Assembly (NCBI RefSeq): GCF_025949695.1 | Contig: NZ_JAPDFL010000001.1 | Location: forward strand, 781,001 to 845,000 | Direction: 5' to 3' | From: Pararhodobacter zhoushanensis | GTDB lineage: Bacteria > Pseudomonadota > Alphaproteobacteria > Rhodobacterales > Rhodobacteraceae | Length of the DNA stretch: 64,000 nucleotides | Part shown: positions 24,452 to 35,100 of the stretch, piece by piece | Position numbering within the stretch: the first letter of the stretch is position 1 | Layout: the number at the start of each line of letters is the position of its first letter | Notes under the pieces: model-generated | The model's database searches: none | Told to the model about the DNA's origin: nothing | Seen by the model: only the letters and a program-made list of their open reading frames with translations | Position numbers and translations under genes: made by a program

Positions 24452-25777
24452 TTACACCCCGTCCTGCGCGATCAGGTGAAAGAAGGTCCCCGTCACCCGC
24501 CCGCGCCGCGATCCCGTCTCCGGCACCGCCGCGCCCTCGGCATCGGTAACGGCGGCAAGCGGCGCATCCGGTTGCTCCAGAATCGTCGAGTAATGGAACT
24601 CGTGCCCCCGCAGAACCGCCCCCGCCGCGAACCCCGGCATATCCGCCGTCAGCACCGCGCGGCGATAACCCAGATGCATCTTGCGCGTCTCATAGCTGGT
24701 GACCAGCCCCAACAGCCCGGCCATCCGGTGCCGCGTGCCCGCCTTGTCCACCAACCCCTCACCCAGCGCCATATACCCCCCGCATTCGCCATGCACGGGG
24801 CGGGTTTCGGCATGCGCGCGCAGGGCAGTGCGGAACCGCTCAGCGCCAGCCAACACGCCGGCGTGCAGCTCAGGATAGCCACCCGGCAGCCAGACCAGAT
24901 CCGCGCTGCTGTCGGGGGCCTCATCCGCCAGCGGCGAGAACGGCAGGATCTCGGCCCCCGCGCGCCGCCAACCCTCGACCTGATGCGGATAGGCAAAGGA
25001 AAACGCTGCATCCTGCGCCAGCGCGATCCGCTGCGCCGGCGGCGCAAGGCGCAACCCCGTAGGGTGGGATTTCATCCCACCTGCCGCCCCACCTGCCGCC
25101 GCCGCCCGGATCGCGCCCAGATCGACATTCTCGCGCAGGAACGCGGCATAATCCGCAATCGCGCGGTCCAAATCGGGGTGTTCCACCGCCTGCACCAGCC
25201 CCAGATGCCGCTCAGGCAGTTTCAGATCGCCGCGCCGGGGCAAGACGCCCAGCACCGTGATGCCTGCCGCTTCCATCCCCAGCCGCGCCAGCCGCTCGTG
25301 CCGGGGCGAGGCAACCCTGTTCAGGATCACCCCCGCAAAGGGCAGATCGGGCGCATAATTCGCAAATCCCAGCGCCGTCGCCGCCGCGCTCTGCGCCTGC
25401 CCCGACACGTCGATCACCAGCACCACCGGCCAGCCCATCCGCCGCGCCGTCTCGGCGCTGGACCCGTGCCCCGTCGCCCCGGCAAAGGCCACGCCGTCGT
25501 AAAGCCCCATCGAGCCTTCAGCGACAACGATATCCGCCCCCGCCGCCTCGGCCGCGATGGCGTCGAACAGCCCCGGCCCCATCGACCACGTATCCAGATT
25601 GAACGACGCCCGCCCGCAAGCCGCGCGGTGGAACGCAGGATCGATGTAGTCAGGGCCGGATTTGAACGGCTGCACGCTCAGCCCGTCCTCGGTGAGCGCG
25701 CGCAGCAGGCCCAGCATGACCGTGGTCTTGCCGGTGCCCGAGGCGGGGGCCGAGATCATCAGTCCCGGCACGCTCAT
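24452..25777 (-). CDS. cobB: cobyrinic/hydrogenobyrinic acid a,c-diamide synthase
   Basis: ATP- and glutamine-dependent amidation of the a and c side chains. 441 residues. The N-terminal P-loop reads [11 protein letters not shown], and the C-terminal glutamine amidotransferase domain carries the nucleophile in [15 protein letters not shown] overlap with cobM. Between the two domains (about residues 233-241) an in-frame palindromic repeat encodes GGMKSHPTG. The motifs on both sides are intact, so the gene should still be functional. Confidence 0.94.
   Translation of the reverse strand: MSVPGLMISAPASGTGKTTVMLGLLRALTEDGLSVQPFKSGPDYIDPAFHRAACGRASFNLDTWSMGPGLFDAIAAEAAGADIVVAEGSMGLYDGVAFAGATGHGSSAETARRMGWPVVLVIDVSGQAQSAAATALGFANYAPDLPFAGVILNRVASPRHERLARLGMEAAGITVLGVLPRRGDLKLPERHLGLVQAVEHPDLDRAIADYAAFLRENVDLGAIRAAAAGGAAGGMKSHPTGLRLAPPAQRIALAQDAAFSFAYPHQVEGWRRAGAEILPFSPLADEAPDSSADLVWLPGGYPELHAGVLAGAERFRTALRAHAETRPVHGECGGYMALGEGLVDKAGTRHRMAGLLGLVTSYETRKMHLGYRRAVLTADMPGFAAGAVLRGHEFHYSTILEQPDAPLAAVTDAEGAAVPETGSRRGRVTGTFFHLIAQDGV
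25063..25081. repeat. palindromic element inside cobB
   Basis: GGTGGGATTTCATCCCACC: arms GGTGGGAT/ATCCCACC around TTC, preceded by CCCCGTA as in the intergenic copies. It lies in frame inside cobB, in the linker between the synthetase and amidotransferase domains. Confidence 0.88.
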
Positions 25778-26559
25778 TCCTTGCTGTCCGCATAGACCGA
25801 ATCGGCGCTTTGCGGGCGGAAACGGCGGTCGTATTCGCTCGCATAAAGGCTGCTTTCCGCAAAGCCTTCCCCAGCCAGCGCCGGGCCCACCAAGATCAAC
25901 GCCGTACGTTCCATCGACCCCGCCACCAGCGCCTCGATGGTTTCCAACGTCCCGCGCAGGATGCGTTGTTCCGGCCAGCTGGCCCGCCAGACCACCGCCA
26001 CCGGACAGTCCGCGCCATAGCCCGGCGTCAGATCGGCCACCGTCTGTGCAAGGTTATGGATCGAGAGGTGAATGGCCAGCGTCGCGCCGGTTGCGGCGAA
26101 GTTGGTCAGCGTCTCGCCCTCGGGCATGGCGCTGGCGCGGCCCGGCGTGCGGGTCAGCACCAGCGATTGCGCGATGCCGGGCAGGGTCAGTTCGGTGCCC
26201 AGTGCCGCCGCGGCGGCGGCGAAGGACGGCACCCCCGGCGTCACGGTAAACGGAATGCCCAGCGCCTTGAGCCGCCTGAGCTGTTCGCCCATCGCCGACC
26301 AGACCGACAGATCACCGGAATGCAGGCGCACCACGTCCAGCCCCTCGGCATGCGCCGCGCTGATCTCGTCCATGATCTGATCCAGCGACAAGGGCGCGGT
26401 ATTCACGATCCGCGCGCCCGCCGGGCAGTGGCTCAGGATCGCCTCAGGCACCAGCGAGCCCGCATACAGGCACACCGGACTGGCCGCGATGATATCGCGG
26501 CCGCGCAGGGTGAGCAGATCGGGCGCGCCCGGTCCGGCGCCGACGAAGTGAACGGTCAT
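25774..26559 (-). CDS. cobM: precorrin-4 C(11)-methyltransferase
   Basis: SAM-dependent methylase producing precorrin-5. 261 residues: [20 protein letters not shown] at the N-terminus, [19 protein letters not shown] near residue 80, and [19 protein letters not shown]. Overlaps cobB by ATGA at its 3' end and cobE by four bases at its start. It belongs to the cobL-cobE-cobM-cobB-cobA run. Confidence 0.95.
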   Translation of the reverse strand: MTVHFVGAGPGAPDLLTLRGRDIIAASPVCLYAGSLVPEAILSHCPAGARIVNTAPLSLDQIMDEISAAHAEGLDVVRLHSGDLSVWSAMGEQLRRLKALGIPFTVTPGVPSFAAAAAALGTELTLPGIAQSLVLTRTPGRASAMPEGETLTNFAATGATLAIHLSIHNLAQTVADLTPGYGADCPVAVVWRASWPEQRILRGTLETIEALVAGSMERTALILVGPALAGEGFAESSLYASEYDRRFRPQSADSVYADSKE

Positions 26560-26918
26560 GGGTTTGGTCCTTTCGCGATGGCGCAGGTTGCCAGCCGGTC
26601 GGCAGAGATCACGCGGGCGGTCAGCAGATACGCCCCCGGCCCGGCGGCGGCAAGCGCGCAGGCCTCGGCGACGCTGCCGGTCTGGCGCGCGGCAAGGCTG
26701 GCGGGGGCGTGGGTTTCGGTCTCGGGCAGCGGGCCAGAGACGGGGATCAGCGGCAGGTTCAGACGGTCGGCCAGTGCTTTGAGAGTGGGGGCCTTGTCCG
26801 CCAGCGTCGCCAGCGCCTGCGGCTGTTGCCCCGTCGCCGCAAGCGCGGCCTGCAGCGAGGCCAGTGTCGCTTTCGAGGTGAAGCCGAACCCCGCGACGAT
26901 CACAGCGTGACGCTCCAC
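26556..26918 (-). CDS. cobE: CobE / CbiG C-terminal-domain protein
   Basis: 120-residue protein equal to the C-terminal domain of Cbi[18 protein letters not shown], then [13 protein letters not shown]. In aerobic producers this stand-alone domain is CobE, needed for corrin synthesis although its exact step is unresolved. It overlaps the cobL end by 19 bases and the cobM start by four. Confidence 0.88.
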   Translation of the reverse strand: MERHAVIVAGFGFTSKATLASLQAALAATGQQPQALATLADKAPTLKALADRLNLPLIPVSGPLPETETHAPASLAARQTGSVAEACALAAAGPGAYLLTARVISADRLATCAIAKGPNP

Positions 26919-28099
26919 TGCACGATGGGATAGGCCGATTTCCAGCCCCGGCGGGTGCCCAGTGCCGCCGCCTCGGCCAGTTCGACCCTCAGCAGCGACC
27001 CGCCTTTCGCCGCCTGTCCCTGCGCCAGCAACACCTCGGATTCCAGCGTCACCGCATGCGCCACCAGCCGCGTGCCCGCCGGCAGTTGCGCGAACAGCGC
27101 CTCCAGCAATGCCTGCGACAGCCCGCCGCCGATGAACACCGCCTCCGGCAGAGGCTGCCCGCGCAAAACCTCGGGCGCGCGGCCCTCGACGATCTTCAGC
27201 CGCTCCACCCCCAGCGCGAGCGCATTCTCCCGCGCCCGCGCGGCGCGCTCAGGGCTGCCCTCGAACCCGATGGCCTGCGTCGAGGGATGGCTCAGCAACC
27301 ACTCGATCCCGATGGACCCCGACCCTGCGCCAATATCCCACAACAACTCCCCGGCGCGCGGTGCCAGCGCCGACAGGGCCAGCGCCCGCACGGGCCGCTT
27401 GGTGATCTGCCCGTCATGCGCGAACCAGTCATCGGCACGGCCAGAGGCCAGCCCCAGCACCGCGCCGTCCCCGGCAACCTCGATCCCCACCACAACCGGA
27501 TGCCGCACATCCGTCAGCGCATATACCCCGGCTGTCACCCGCCGCACCCGCTCCTGCGGCCCGCCCAGCGCCTCCAGCACCTGCAGCACGCTCGCGCCGA
27601 ACCCCGCGCCATCCAGATACGCCGCCAACCCGGCCACCGCCGCCCCGTCCCGCAGCGTCACCAGCACCCGTGCCCCCGGCGCCAGCACAGGCCGCAACCG
27701 CGCCAAGGGTGCCGCGTGCAGTCCCAGCACCGTCGTGCTCTCCAGCGCCCAGCCCAGTCGCGCCGCTGCCAGCGCAAAGCAGGACGGGCCGGGATGCGCC
27801 ACCCACTCGCCCGGCTCCAGCGCGCGGGTCAGCACTGTCCCCGCGCCAAACCAGAACGGATCGCCCGAGGCCAGCATCACCACCCGCCGCCCGCGCAACG
27901 CCAGCAAGGGCGCGATTCCGTCAGCAAAGGGCACCGGCCAGACCCGCGTTTCAGCGGTCAGCCCCGGCAACAGCGCCAGATGACGCGCCGCGCCGGTGAC
28001 AATCTCGGCGCCCTCAAGCGCGGCACGGGTTGCATCCGTCAGCCCGGCAAGGCCATCTTCACCCAAACCCACGATGGTCATCCACGGAGCCTCAGCCAT
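26900..28099 (-). CDS. cobL: precorrin-6B C5,15-methyltransferase (decarboxylating)
   Basis: Bifunctional enzyme methylating C-5 and C-15 and decarboxylating the acetate at C-12. About 399 residues: an N-terminal CbiE methylase ([26 protein letters not shown]) and a C-terminal CbiT part with the SAM motif [18 protein letters not shown] 28099 has GAGG about nine bases upstream; ATG 28081 ([10 protein letters not shown]) is the alternative. With 28099 the start codon overlaps that of cobK on the other strand in a CATG tetranucleotide. Confidence 0.93.
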   Translation of the reverse strand: MAEAPWMTIVGLGEDGLAGLTDATRAALEGAEIVTGAARHLALLPGLTAETRVWPVPFADGIAPLLALRGRRVVMLASGDPFWFGAGTVLTRALEPGEWVAHPGPSCFALAAARLGWALESTTVLGLHAAPLARLRPVLAPGARVLVTLRDGAAVAGLAAYLDGAGFGASVLQVLEALGGPQERVRRVTAGVYALTDVRHPVVVGIEVAGDGAVLGLASGRADDWFAHDGQITKRPVRALALSALAPRAGELLWDIGAGSGSIGIEWLLSHPSTQAIGFEGSPERAARARENALALGVERLKIVEGRAPEVLRGQPLPEAVFIGGGLSQALLEALFAQLPAGTRLVAHAVTLESEVLLAQGQAAKGGSLLRVELAEAAALGTRRGWKSAYPIVQWSVTL

Positions 28100-28829
28100 G
28101 CCGAAAATCCTCGTCCTTGGAGGCACGACCGAGGCCAGCGCCCTTGCTGCCGCACTGGCCGGTGCGGGCCATGACGCGGTTTTGTCCTATATGGGCCGGG
28201 TCGAGCGGCCCAAACCGCAGCCGATCCCGGTGCGCATCGGCGGCTTTGGCGGCGTGCCCGGGCTGGTCGCCTATCTGCAGGACAATGCCATCACCCATGT
28301 GGTCGACGCCACCCATCCCTTCGCCGCGCAGATGAGCGGCAACGCGGTGCAGGCCTGCGCGCAGACCGGCGTGCCGCTGATCGCCCTGACCCGCCCGGCA
28401 TGGCAGCCCGGCCCCGGCGACACCTGGCAGCGCGTGCCGGATATGGCGGCGGCGGTCGCCGCGCTCGGCGGTCGGCCGCGAAACGTCATGCTCGCTATCG
28501 GCCGCATGCACCTTGCCGACTTTGCGCCCCAGCCCCAGCATCATTATCTGTTGCGTCTGGTCGATGAGCCGGGCGAAACACCGCCGCTGCCCCATCACAC
28601 CATCGTCGTGGATCGCGGCCCGTTCAGCGCCCAAGCCGACGAACAGCTGATGCGGGCCCACGCCATCGACCTTGTCGTCTCCAAGAACGCTGGCGGCACC
28701 GGCTCGGTCTCGAAACTCGACGCCGCGCGCGTGCTCGGCCTGCCGGTGCTGATGATCGACCGTCCCAGCCTGCCGCCGCGGCAGGAGACGCACGAGATCG
28801 CAACGGTGCTCGACTGGCTGGAAACCTGA
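28098..28829 (+). CDS. cobK: precorrin-6A reductase
   Basis: NADPH-dependent reduction of precorrin-6A to 6B. 243 residues starting [20 protein letters not shown], with THVVDATHPFAAQMS near residue 75 and VVSKNAGGTGSVSKLDAAR near 195, all typical CobK. GGAG lies eight bases ahead of ATG 28098; an earlier in-frame ATG would run far into antisense cobL. It is the only plus-strand gene inside the long minus-strand cob array, so it has its own promoter, which must lie within cobL. Confidence 0.94.
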   Translation: MPKILVLGGTTEASALAAALAGAGHDAVLSYMGRVERPKPQPIPVRIGGFGGVPGLVAYLQDNAITHVVDATHPFAAQMSGNAVQACAQTGVPLIALTRPAWQPGPGDTWQRVPDMAAAVAALGGRPRNVMLAIGRMHLADFAPQPQHHYLLRLVDEPGETPPLPHHTIVVDRGPFSAQADEQLMRAHAIDLVVSKNAGGTGSVSKLDAARVLGLPVLMIDRPSLPPRQETHEIATVLDWLET

Positions 28830-28836
28830 CCGCGCG

Positions 28837-28907
28837 CTTTCATCTTGCTGAAAATACGCTCGGGGGTGAAGGGCCGGAACGGCCCGAGGGGGGCAGAAAG
28901 CCCCCTT
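28837..28907 (-). repeat. composite 3'-end element between cobJ and cobK
   Basis: Minus strand after cobJ: hairpin AAGGGGGC/GGGGGGCT (28907-28887), hairpin GGGCCG-TTC-CGGCCC (28885-28871), a C-run, GCGTATTTTCA, then GCAAGATGAAAG ending at 28837. It separates the convergent cobJ and cobK genes. Confidence 0.75.
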
Positions 28908-28922
28908 GCCCGGCCCGGCCGT

Positions 28923-29669
28923 TCACACCGACCTCGGGGTATACAGGATCGGTCCGCGCGGGGTGTCGATGATCCGTGTGGTCGAAGACCCCACAATCAC
29001 CATCGTGCGCATGTCGGCCATTTCGGGCGTCGCCTCGGTCAGCGGGACGATGCGCAGGGACTGCTCGGGCGTGGACACGGCGCGGGCGAACAGGATCGGG
29101 CGGGCGTCCCGGCAGGCATCGCGCAGGATGTCCAGCGTGCGCGCAAACCCCTCGGGGCGCGATTTCGAGCGGGGGTTGTAGAAGGCCATGGCGAAATCCG
29201 CCTGCGCCGCCAGCCGCAAGCGCTTTTCGATCAGCGCCCAGGGTTTGAGGTTATCGCTCAGATTGATCGTGCAGAAATCGTGGCCCAGCGGCGCACCTGC
29301 GGCGGCAGCGGCGGCCAGCATCGCGGTGATGCCCGGCAGCACGCGGATCTCCAGCGCGCGCCAGTCGGCAGGCCCGGCCTCCAGCGCCTCGAACACCGCC
29401 GAGGCCATCGCAAACACGCCCGGATCGCCCGACGAGACCACCACCACCCGCTTGCCCGCCGCCGCCATCTCCAGCGCGTGACGCGAGCGGTCCAGTTCCA
29501 CCCGGTTGTCCGAGGCATGCAGCACCAGCCCCTCGCGCGGCGCGACGCGGGCGACATAGGGGATGTAGCCGACGACATCTGTGGCCGCGTCCAGCGCGTC
29601 ACGCACTTCGGGCGTGACCATCGCCTCGTTCCCCGGTCCCAGCCCGGCGATGACAACCCAGCCGTTCAT
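28923..29669 (-). CDS. cobJ: precorrin-3B C17-methyltransferase
   Basis: Ring contraction and C-17 methylation giving precorrin-4. 248 residues: GWVVIAGLGPGNEAMVTPEV at the N-terminus, VVSSGDPGVFAMASAV near 85, and an N-P-R-S motif in AFYNPRSKSRP. Start ATG 29669, overlapping the cobI stop. Last gene of the cobH-cobI-cobJ run before the antisense cobK. Confidence 0.95.
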   Translation of the reverse strand: MNGWVVIAGLGPGNEAMVTPEVRDALDAATDVVGYIPYVARVAPREGLVLHASDNRVELDRSRHALEMAAAGKRVVVVSSGDPGVFAMASAVFEALEAGPADWRALEIRVLPGITAMLAAAAAAGAPLGHDFCTINLSDNLKPWALIEKRLRLAAQADFAMAFYNPRSKSRPEGFARTLDILRDACRDARPILFARAVSTPEQSLRIVPLTEATPEMADMRTMVIVGSSTTRIIDTPRGPILYTPRSV

Positions 29670-30388
29670 GGCCGCCGCCCTTGGCCGTGGATCAAGGCGA
29701 TCGAGAAATAGGGCGCGGTGTCGACCTCGGCCAGCGGCACGACCCGCTGGTCGGGCATGGCGGCGTATTCCACCAGCCACGCGTCGTCCATCCGGCCTGC
29801 CTGCTCGGTCGCGCGTTTGAGTTTGCTCAGGTTCTGGCCGATCTTCATCACCACCAGCGCATCGGTCGAGGCGATCCGCGCGGTCAGCGCCGCCTCGCGC
29901 AGGGTCGCGGGGACCACGGTCATCACGTCATCGCCCCAGGTGATCGGCGTGCCGGTCGCGGACCACGCCGCCGACATGCCGGTGATGCCGGGCACCACGG
30001 CGACGGGCACATGCGGTCGCAGGCGGGTGTAGAGGTGCATGAACGAGCCGTAGAAAAACGGATCGCCCTCGGCCAGCACCACAACATCCTCGCCGCCTTC
30101 GGCCAGCGCGCGCAGGGGGGCGGCGACGTCTTCGTAGAAGGCGGCCAGCGTTTCGGCGTAGCGGGGATCAGACAGCGGGATTTCGGTCGTGACCGGGTAG
30201 TCCATGGGATATTCCGTCACGTCGTCGCGCAGCATCCCCTCGACGATGCGCCGCGCCTGTCCCGGTTTGCCCGCCTTGCGGAAATAGGCGACGTGGCGGG
30301 CGGCGCGGACCAGACGGTCGGCGCGCACGCTCATCAGATCGGGCGAGCCGGGGCCAAGGCCGACGCCGTGAATAGTACCCGCCGTCAT
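29666..30388 (-). CDS. cobI: precorrin-2 C(20)-methyltransferase
   Basis: Produces precorrin-3A. 240 residues: IHGVGLGPGSPDLMSVRADR, VVLAEGDPFFYGSFMHLYTR near residue 100, and VVPGITGMSAAWSATG. ATG 30388 overlaps the cobH stop (ATGA); upstream in-frame codons lie inside cobH and lack family similarity. Confidence 0.95.
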   Translation of the reverse strand: MTAGTIHGVGLGPGSPDLMSVRADRLVRAARHVAYFRKAGKPGQARRIVEGMLRDDVTEYPMDYPVTTEIPLSDPRYAETLAAFYEDVAAPLRALAEGGEDVVVLAEGDPFFYGSFMHLYTRLRPHVPVAVVPGITGMSAAWSATGTPITWGDDVMTVVPATLREAALTARIASTDALVVMKIGQNLSKLKRATEQAGRMDDAWLVEYAAMPDQRVVPLAEVDTAPYFSIALIHGQGRRP

Positions 30389-31014
30389 TCCTTGCGGCTC
30401 GCGATGGCGTTGATCGCGGCGACGGTGATCGCCGAGCCGCCCAGACGCCCTTGCACGATGCAGCACGGCACCGGCTGATCGGCCCAGAGCGCGTCTTTAC
30501 TCTCCATCGCGCCGACAAAGCCGACCGGGCAGCCGATGATCGCCGCCGGGCGCGGGCAGGCCGGATCTTGCAGCATATTCAGCAGGTGGAACAGCGCGGT
30601 GGGGGCGTTGCCAATGGCGACGACCGCGCCTTCGAGATGCGGACGCCACAGTTCCAGCGCCGCCGCCGAGCGGGTGTTCGACATCTCTTTCGCCATCCCC
30701 ATCACGCGCGGGTCTTGCAGCGTGCAGATCACCGCGTTGTCGGCGGGCAGGCGGGGGCGGGTGACACCCTCGGACACCATGCGCGCATCGCACAGGATCG
30801 GGGCGCCGGCCTCAAGGGCTGCGCGCGCGGCTTGGGCGAAACCGGGCGAGAAGCGGATGAACTTCTCCAGCCCCACCATCCCGGCGGCATGGATCATGCG
30901 CACGGCGATGGGTTCGTGATCGGCGTCAAAGGCGCTCAGATCGGCCTCGGCCCGGATCATGGCAAAGGACTGCAGATAAATCGCGGCCCCGTCGGTTTCA
31001 TAGGTGTAAGTCAT
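30385..31014 (-). CDS. cobH: precorrin-8X methylmutase
   Basis: Moves the C-11 methyl to C-12, giving hydrogenobyrinate. 209 residues. The catalytic histidine is in RMIHAAGMVGLEKFIRFSPG, and the C-terminal half has AIIGCPVGFVGAMESKDAL and LGGSAITVAAINAIA. It starts directly after the broken cobG and is coupled to cobI. Confidence 0.95.
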   Translation of the reverse strand: MTYTYETDGAAIYLQSFAMIRAEADLSAFDADHEPIAVRMIHAAGMVGLEKFIRFSPGFAQAARAALEAGAPILCDARMVSEGVTRPRLPADNAVICTLQDPRVMGMAKEMSNTRSAAALELWRPHLEGAVVAIGNAPTALFHLLNMLQDPACPRPAAIIGCPVGFVGAMESKDALWADQPVPCCIVQGRLGGSAITVAAINAIASRKE

Positions 31015-32143
31015 TCAGACGGCTCCGAAATGGGCAAGCACCTGCGCGGCGCTGAGGTCTTTGAGCACGGGGGTATCCCCGGCGCGGGCGTGGGTGGCAA
31101 GGCTATAGCGGCCGTTTTCGCCGGTCAGCACCAGATCGGTAGGGCCGGGGCGGGCGCAGCCTTTGGCGCAGCCGCTGACGTGCAGGCGATTGACGACATG
31201 GGGGGCAAGGGCAAGGGCCAGCGCGCGGGTTTCCACGCTGGCCTGCGGGCAAAAGGGCGCGCCGGGGCAGGCATCGACCCGCAGCTCGGGCGCTTCGGGT
31301 GACCAGCTGAGACCGGCGCGGGGGCCGGGGCTCGCATCGAGCAACACGATGGTACGCCACGGGGTGAGGCGCAGGGCAGTGGCCTGCGAGTCGGTCAGCG
31401 CGCGGGCCAGATCGGCGGCGCGGATCTGACCAAAAGCGCAGCCCTGCACTGCGCCCAAGCTGTGCGGACCGGGGCGCAGCGAGATCGCGGCGCGGGGCGG
31501 GGGCGATGGTGCCCTCGGCCCAGCCGGGAAGCGGCGCGCTGTGGCGGGCCATGCGCCCGGCCTGCAGGCCGCCGCTGTCGACAAACCAGTGGCACAGGCG
31601 GATCAGCGGGTCGATTTCGCTGCCCGGCATCAGGGCAAGACCCAGCGCGCGACCGTCTGCGCGCAGGATCAGCCGGCGGTCGCTGCCGCGCTCGATGCGG
31701 AAATCGGCGGAGGTGTCGCGCAGCACGGGGCCAGAGCCCGCGTCGATGGCGAAGCCCATCTTGGGCGGCAGGACAGGCAGTTCCGCCAGCCGGGCCAGCA
31801 GTTCCAGCGTCAGGCGGTGGGTGTCGTCCTGCGCGGTCCATGTCGGGGCAACAACGATGTTGCGGCGCGTCTCGGTGTCGGCATCTGCGTCGAGCAGGCC
31901 CAGCGACTCAAGATCAGCCATCAGCGCGGGCCATGCGGTCTCACTCACGCCCCGGATCTGCACATTCGCGCGGTTGGTGACGTCGAGCAGCCCCGCGCCG
32001 TGGGTTTCAGCCGCCGCGCACAGGCCCAGCGCCTGAGCCAAGGAGAACTCGCCCAGCCGCGGCCGCACGCGGACGACATAGCCATCGCCCGACATCATCG
32101 GGCGATGCGCGCCCGGGCACCAGCCTTTGATGTCATAACTCAT
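31015..32143 (-). pseudogene. cobG: precorrin-3B synthase, frameshifted
   Basis: CobG oxidises precorrin-3A to 3B with oxygen, using an Fe4S4 cluster in a sulfite-reductase-like fold. The reading frame starts at ATG 32143 (MSYDIKGWCPGAHRPMMSG, overlapping cobN). It runs to about 31490, where the reading shifts to another frame that carries the rest: QGCAFGQIRAADLARAL, CPGAPFCPQ and VSGCAKGCARPGP. The break sits in the minus-strand run GCCCCCGCCCCGC and needs removal of one base. It could be a real null mutation, an assembly error or, less likely, programmed slippage. All other motifs are conserved. Confidence 0.85.
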
Positions 32144-35100
32144 GGGTTCAGCCCCGCCAGAATGGAGTTCCTGCGTGTGACCCACAGACCCGCCGCATGC
32201 AAGGCGGCAAAGCGGGCCTCCATCGCGGCCAGCGCCTGCGGGTTCTCGGCTTGCAAAAAGGCGCGGACGTCTTCGCGACCCAAAGTCGCCTCGTGGTAGA
32301 GGTCGATCAGCTGCGGCGGCACGGCAGCGGCGAGATGGGCGAACGCGCCGAGGTGGTCGAGCGTCGCGGCAATTTCAGCCCCGCCGCGAAAGCCGTGGTT
32401 CATCATGCCGTCCACCCAGACCGGGTTGGCGGCACGGGCGCGCACGACGCGGGCGATTTCCTCGGTCAGCGAGCGCGCACGGGGGTTGGCGGGGTCGCGG
32501 GCGTCGAGGTGGTAGAGCGCGGCGCTGCCGCCGGTGATCGCTTGTGCTGCGGCAAAGCCCGCCTCATGCGCGGCATAATCGGCGGCGAGCAGCAGGTCGG
32601 TTTCGGGCAGGTCTTGCAGGTGGACAAAGGCATCCGCCTGCGCGACGCGGGCGGCGATGCCAGTGCTGTCGCTGCCGTCGAGCGCGTGGGACGAGGCCTT
32701 GAGCCACGCCTCGCCCGCCGCGTGCCGGGCCTCATCGGTGTAGGTCTCGGGCGCGTCGCCCATGCCCAGCCCGTAGGTGCCGGGCGCGGGGCCATAGACG
32801 CGGGCCAGATCGTCGCGGCCGGCGTAGGGGTTCCAGTCGGGGGCCTCGTCGCGCGCGGCCAGCGCGCGGATCGCCTGACCGTAGAGCGCCGAAAGGTCGG
32901 GGAACACGTCGCGGAACAGGCCCGAGACGCGCAGGGTGACGTCCAGCCGGGGGCGGTCGAGTTCGGCGATGGGCAGGATTTCCACGCCGTTGACTCGGCC
33001 CGAGCCTTCATCCCACACCGGTTTCACGCCCAGAAGATGCAGCGCCATGGCGAATTCCTCGCCCGCCGTGCGCATTGTCGCGGACCCCCACAGATCCACC
33101 ACCAGCCCGCGCGGATAATCGCCGTGATCCTGCAAATGGCGGCGCACCAGTTCTTCGGCCAGTGTCACGCCCTGCGCATAAGCGGCGCGGGTCGGCACGG
33201 CGCGGGGGTCGGTGGTGAAGAGGTTGCGGCCAGTCGGCAGCACGTCCTTGCGCCCGCGCCACGGGCTGCCCGAGGGGCCGGGGGGCACGAAACGCCCGCT
33301 GAGCGCGGCCCGCAGGCCAGCGCGCTCGGATGCACCGTGATCGCCGGTGCCGAAGATATGCAGCCCCTCGCCGAACTGGCTTTCCTTCACATCGCAGACA
33401 AAGCGGTCGATGCGCGTGATCGCCTCGGCCAAGGAGGTCGCGCGGGTCAGGCCCAGCTCGTCCTCAAGCCCCAGCGCCTGCGCCTCGGTGCGGATCGAGG
33501 CTTGCAGCCGGTCGCGGCGCGCCGGGTCCAGACCGTCGGCGTTGGAGAATTCATCGAGCAACGCCTCCAGCTGCGCCATCCCCGCGCCCTGCTCGGCCAC
33601 GGCCATCGGCGGCGGGACGTGGCCAAGGGTCACGGCACCGATCCGGCGCTTGGCCTGCGCGGCCTCGCCGGGGTCGTTGACGATGAACGGATAGATCACG
33701 GGCAGGCCGCGGGTCAGCGCCTCGGGCCAGCAGGCGTCGGACAGGGCAACGGATTTGCCCGGCAGCCATTCCAGCGTGCCATGCGCGCCGATATGCACCA
33801 GCGCGTCGGCCTGCTGCTTGAGCCAGAGGTAGAAGGCGACATAGGCGTGGCGCGGGACGCGGGCGACATCGTGGTAATCGGCGTCGCGGGCGGTGACGAT
33901 GCCGCGCTCGGGCTGCAGGGCGATCAGGGCGTTTCCAGCGCGCAGGGCGGCGAAATGGAAGGCGCCGTCGACCAGGCTGTCGTCATCATCGGGGTCGCCC
34001 CACGCCAGATGGATCGCCTGTTGCAGCTTTTGCGGCAGCTTCGCCAGCGCGAGGCGGTAATCGAAGAGGGACCACTCGATGCGGGCGGTTTCCAGCGCGC
34101 GGGGATCGGCGGCGTCGATGGCGTAGCCCTGCGCACTCAGGTCTTGCAGGATCGCGCGGGTGCTTTCCAGCGCGTCGAGGCCGACGGCATGCGCCATCTG
34201 CCAGCCCTTGCCCGGATAGGTGCTGAGCACCAGCGCGGGGCGGCGATGGTGCGGCGCGGTCTGGCCCAGCGCGATCCAGCCGGTGACACGCGCCACCAGT
34301 GCCGCGATGCGCGGGGCCTCGGCGCGGTGCTGGACGCGGGCGAATTGCAGATCGGGGTCAGGGTCGGTCGCGTCCTTGAAGCTGACGACGCTGCCGAACA
34401 GCCGCCCGTCCACCTCGGGCAGAACCACATGCATGGCCAGATCGGCGGGCGACAAGCCGCGCTCGCCACTCTCCCAACCCTGACGCGGGTTGGTGGCCAG
34501 CGCGACCTGAAACACCGGCACCCCGGCGGCCTCAAGTGGTGTGCCGCCCTCACCCTGCGCGCTGAAGGCGGTGGCGTTGATCACCGCGACCGGGGCCAGC
34601 GCCTTGACCCAGCGCGCCAGCCAGCCGCGCGCTTGCGGGGCTTTGAGGGAAGGCGCGAACAGGCCGATCACGTCATAGCCCTGCGCCTCGAACGCCTGCG
34701 CGATGGCTTCCAGCGGCTCGGTATCGGCGGCGGTCAGATAGGCGCGGTAGAAGGTAAGGACGATCCGCGGGCGGGTGCCGAAGGACAGCGCGGCGGGGCA
34801 GTGCAGACCCTGCGCGGTCCAGCCGCCAACCTCGGGCAGCGCCCGGACGCCGCGCACGGGCGGCGCATAGAGACCACATGCCAGCGCGAATTGTTGCAGG
34901 GCCGCTTGCGCGGCCACCGCGCCGCCCTGATCGCACAGATGCTGCAACCGGCGCAGAGTGGACACCGGCAGCGTGCTGATCTCATCCAGACGCGGATCGG
35001 GGCGACCATCGGCGGGCAACACGGCCAGCGCGATGCCGTGGCGCGAGGCCAGCGCCTGCACCTGCTGCAACCCATAGGACCAATAGGGCACCCCACCGAT

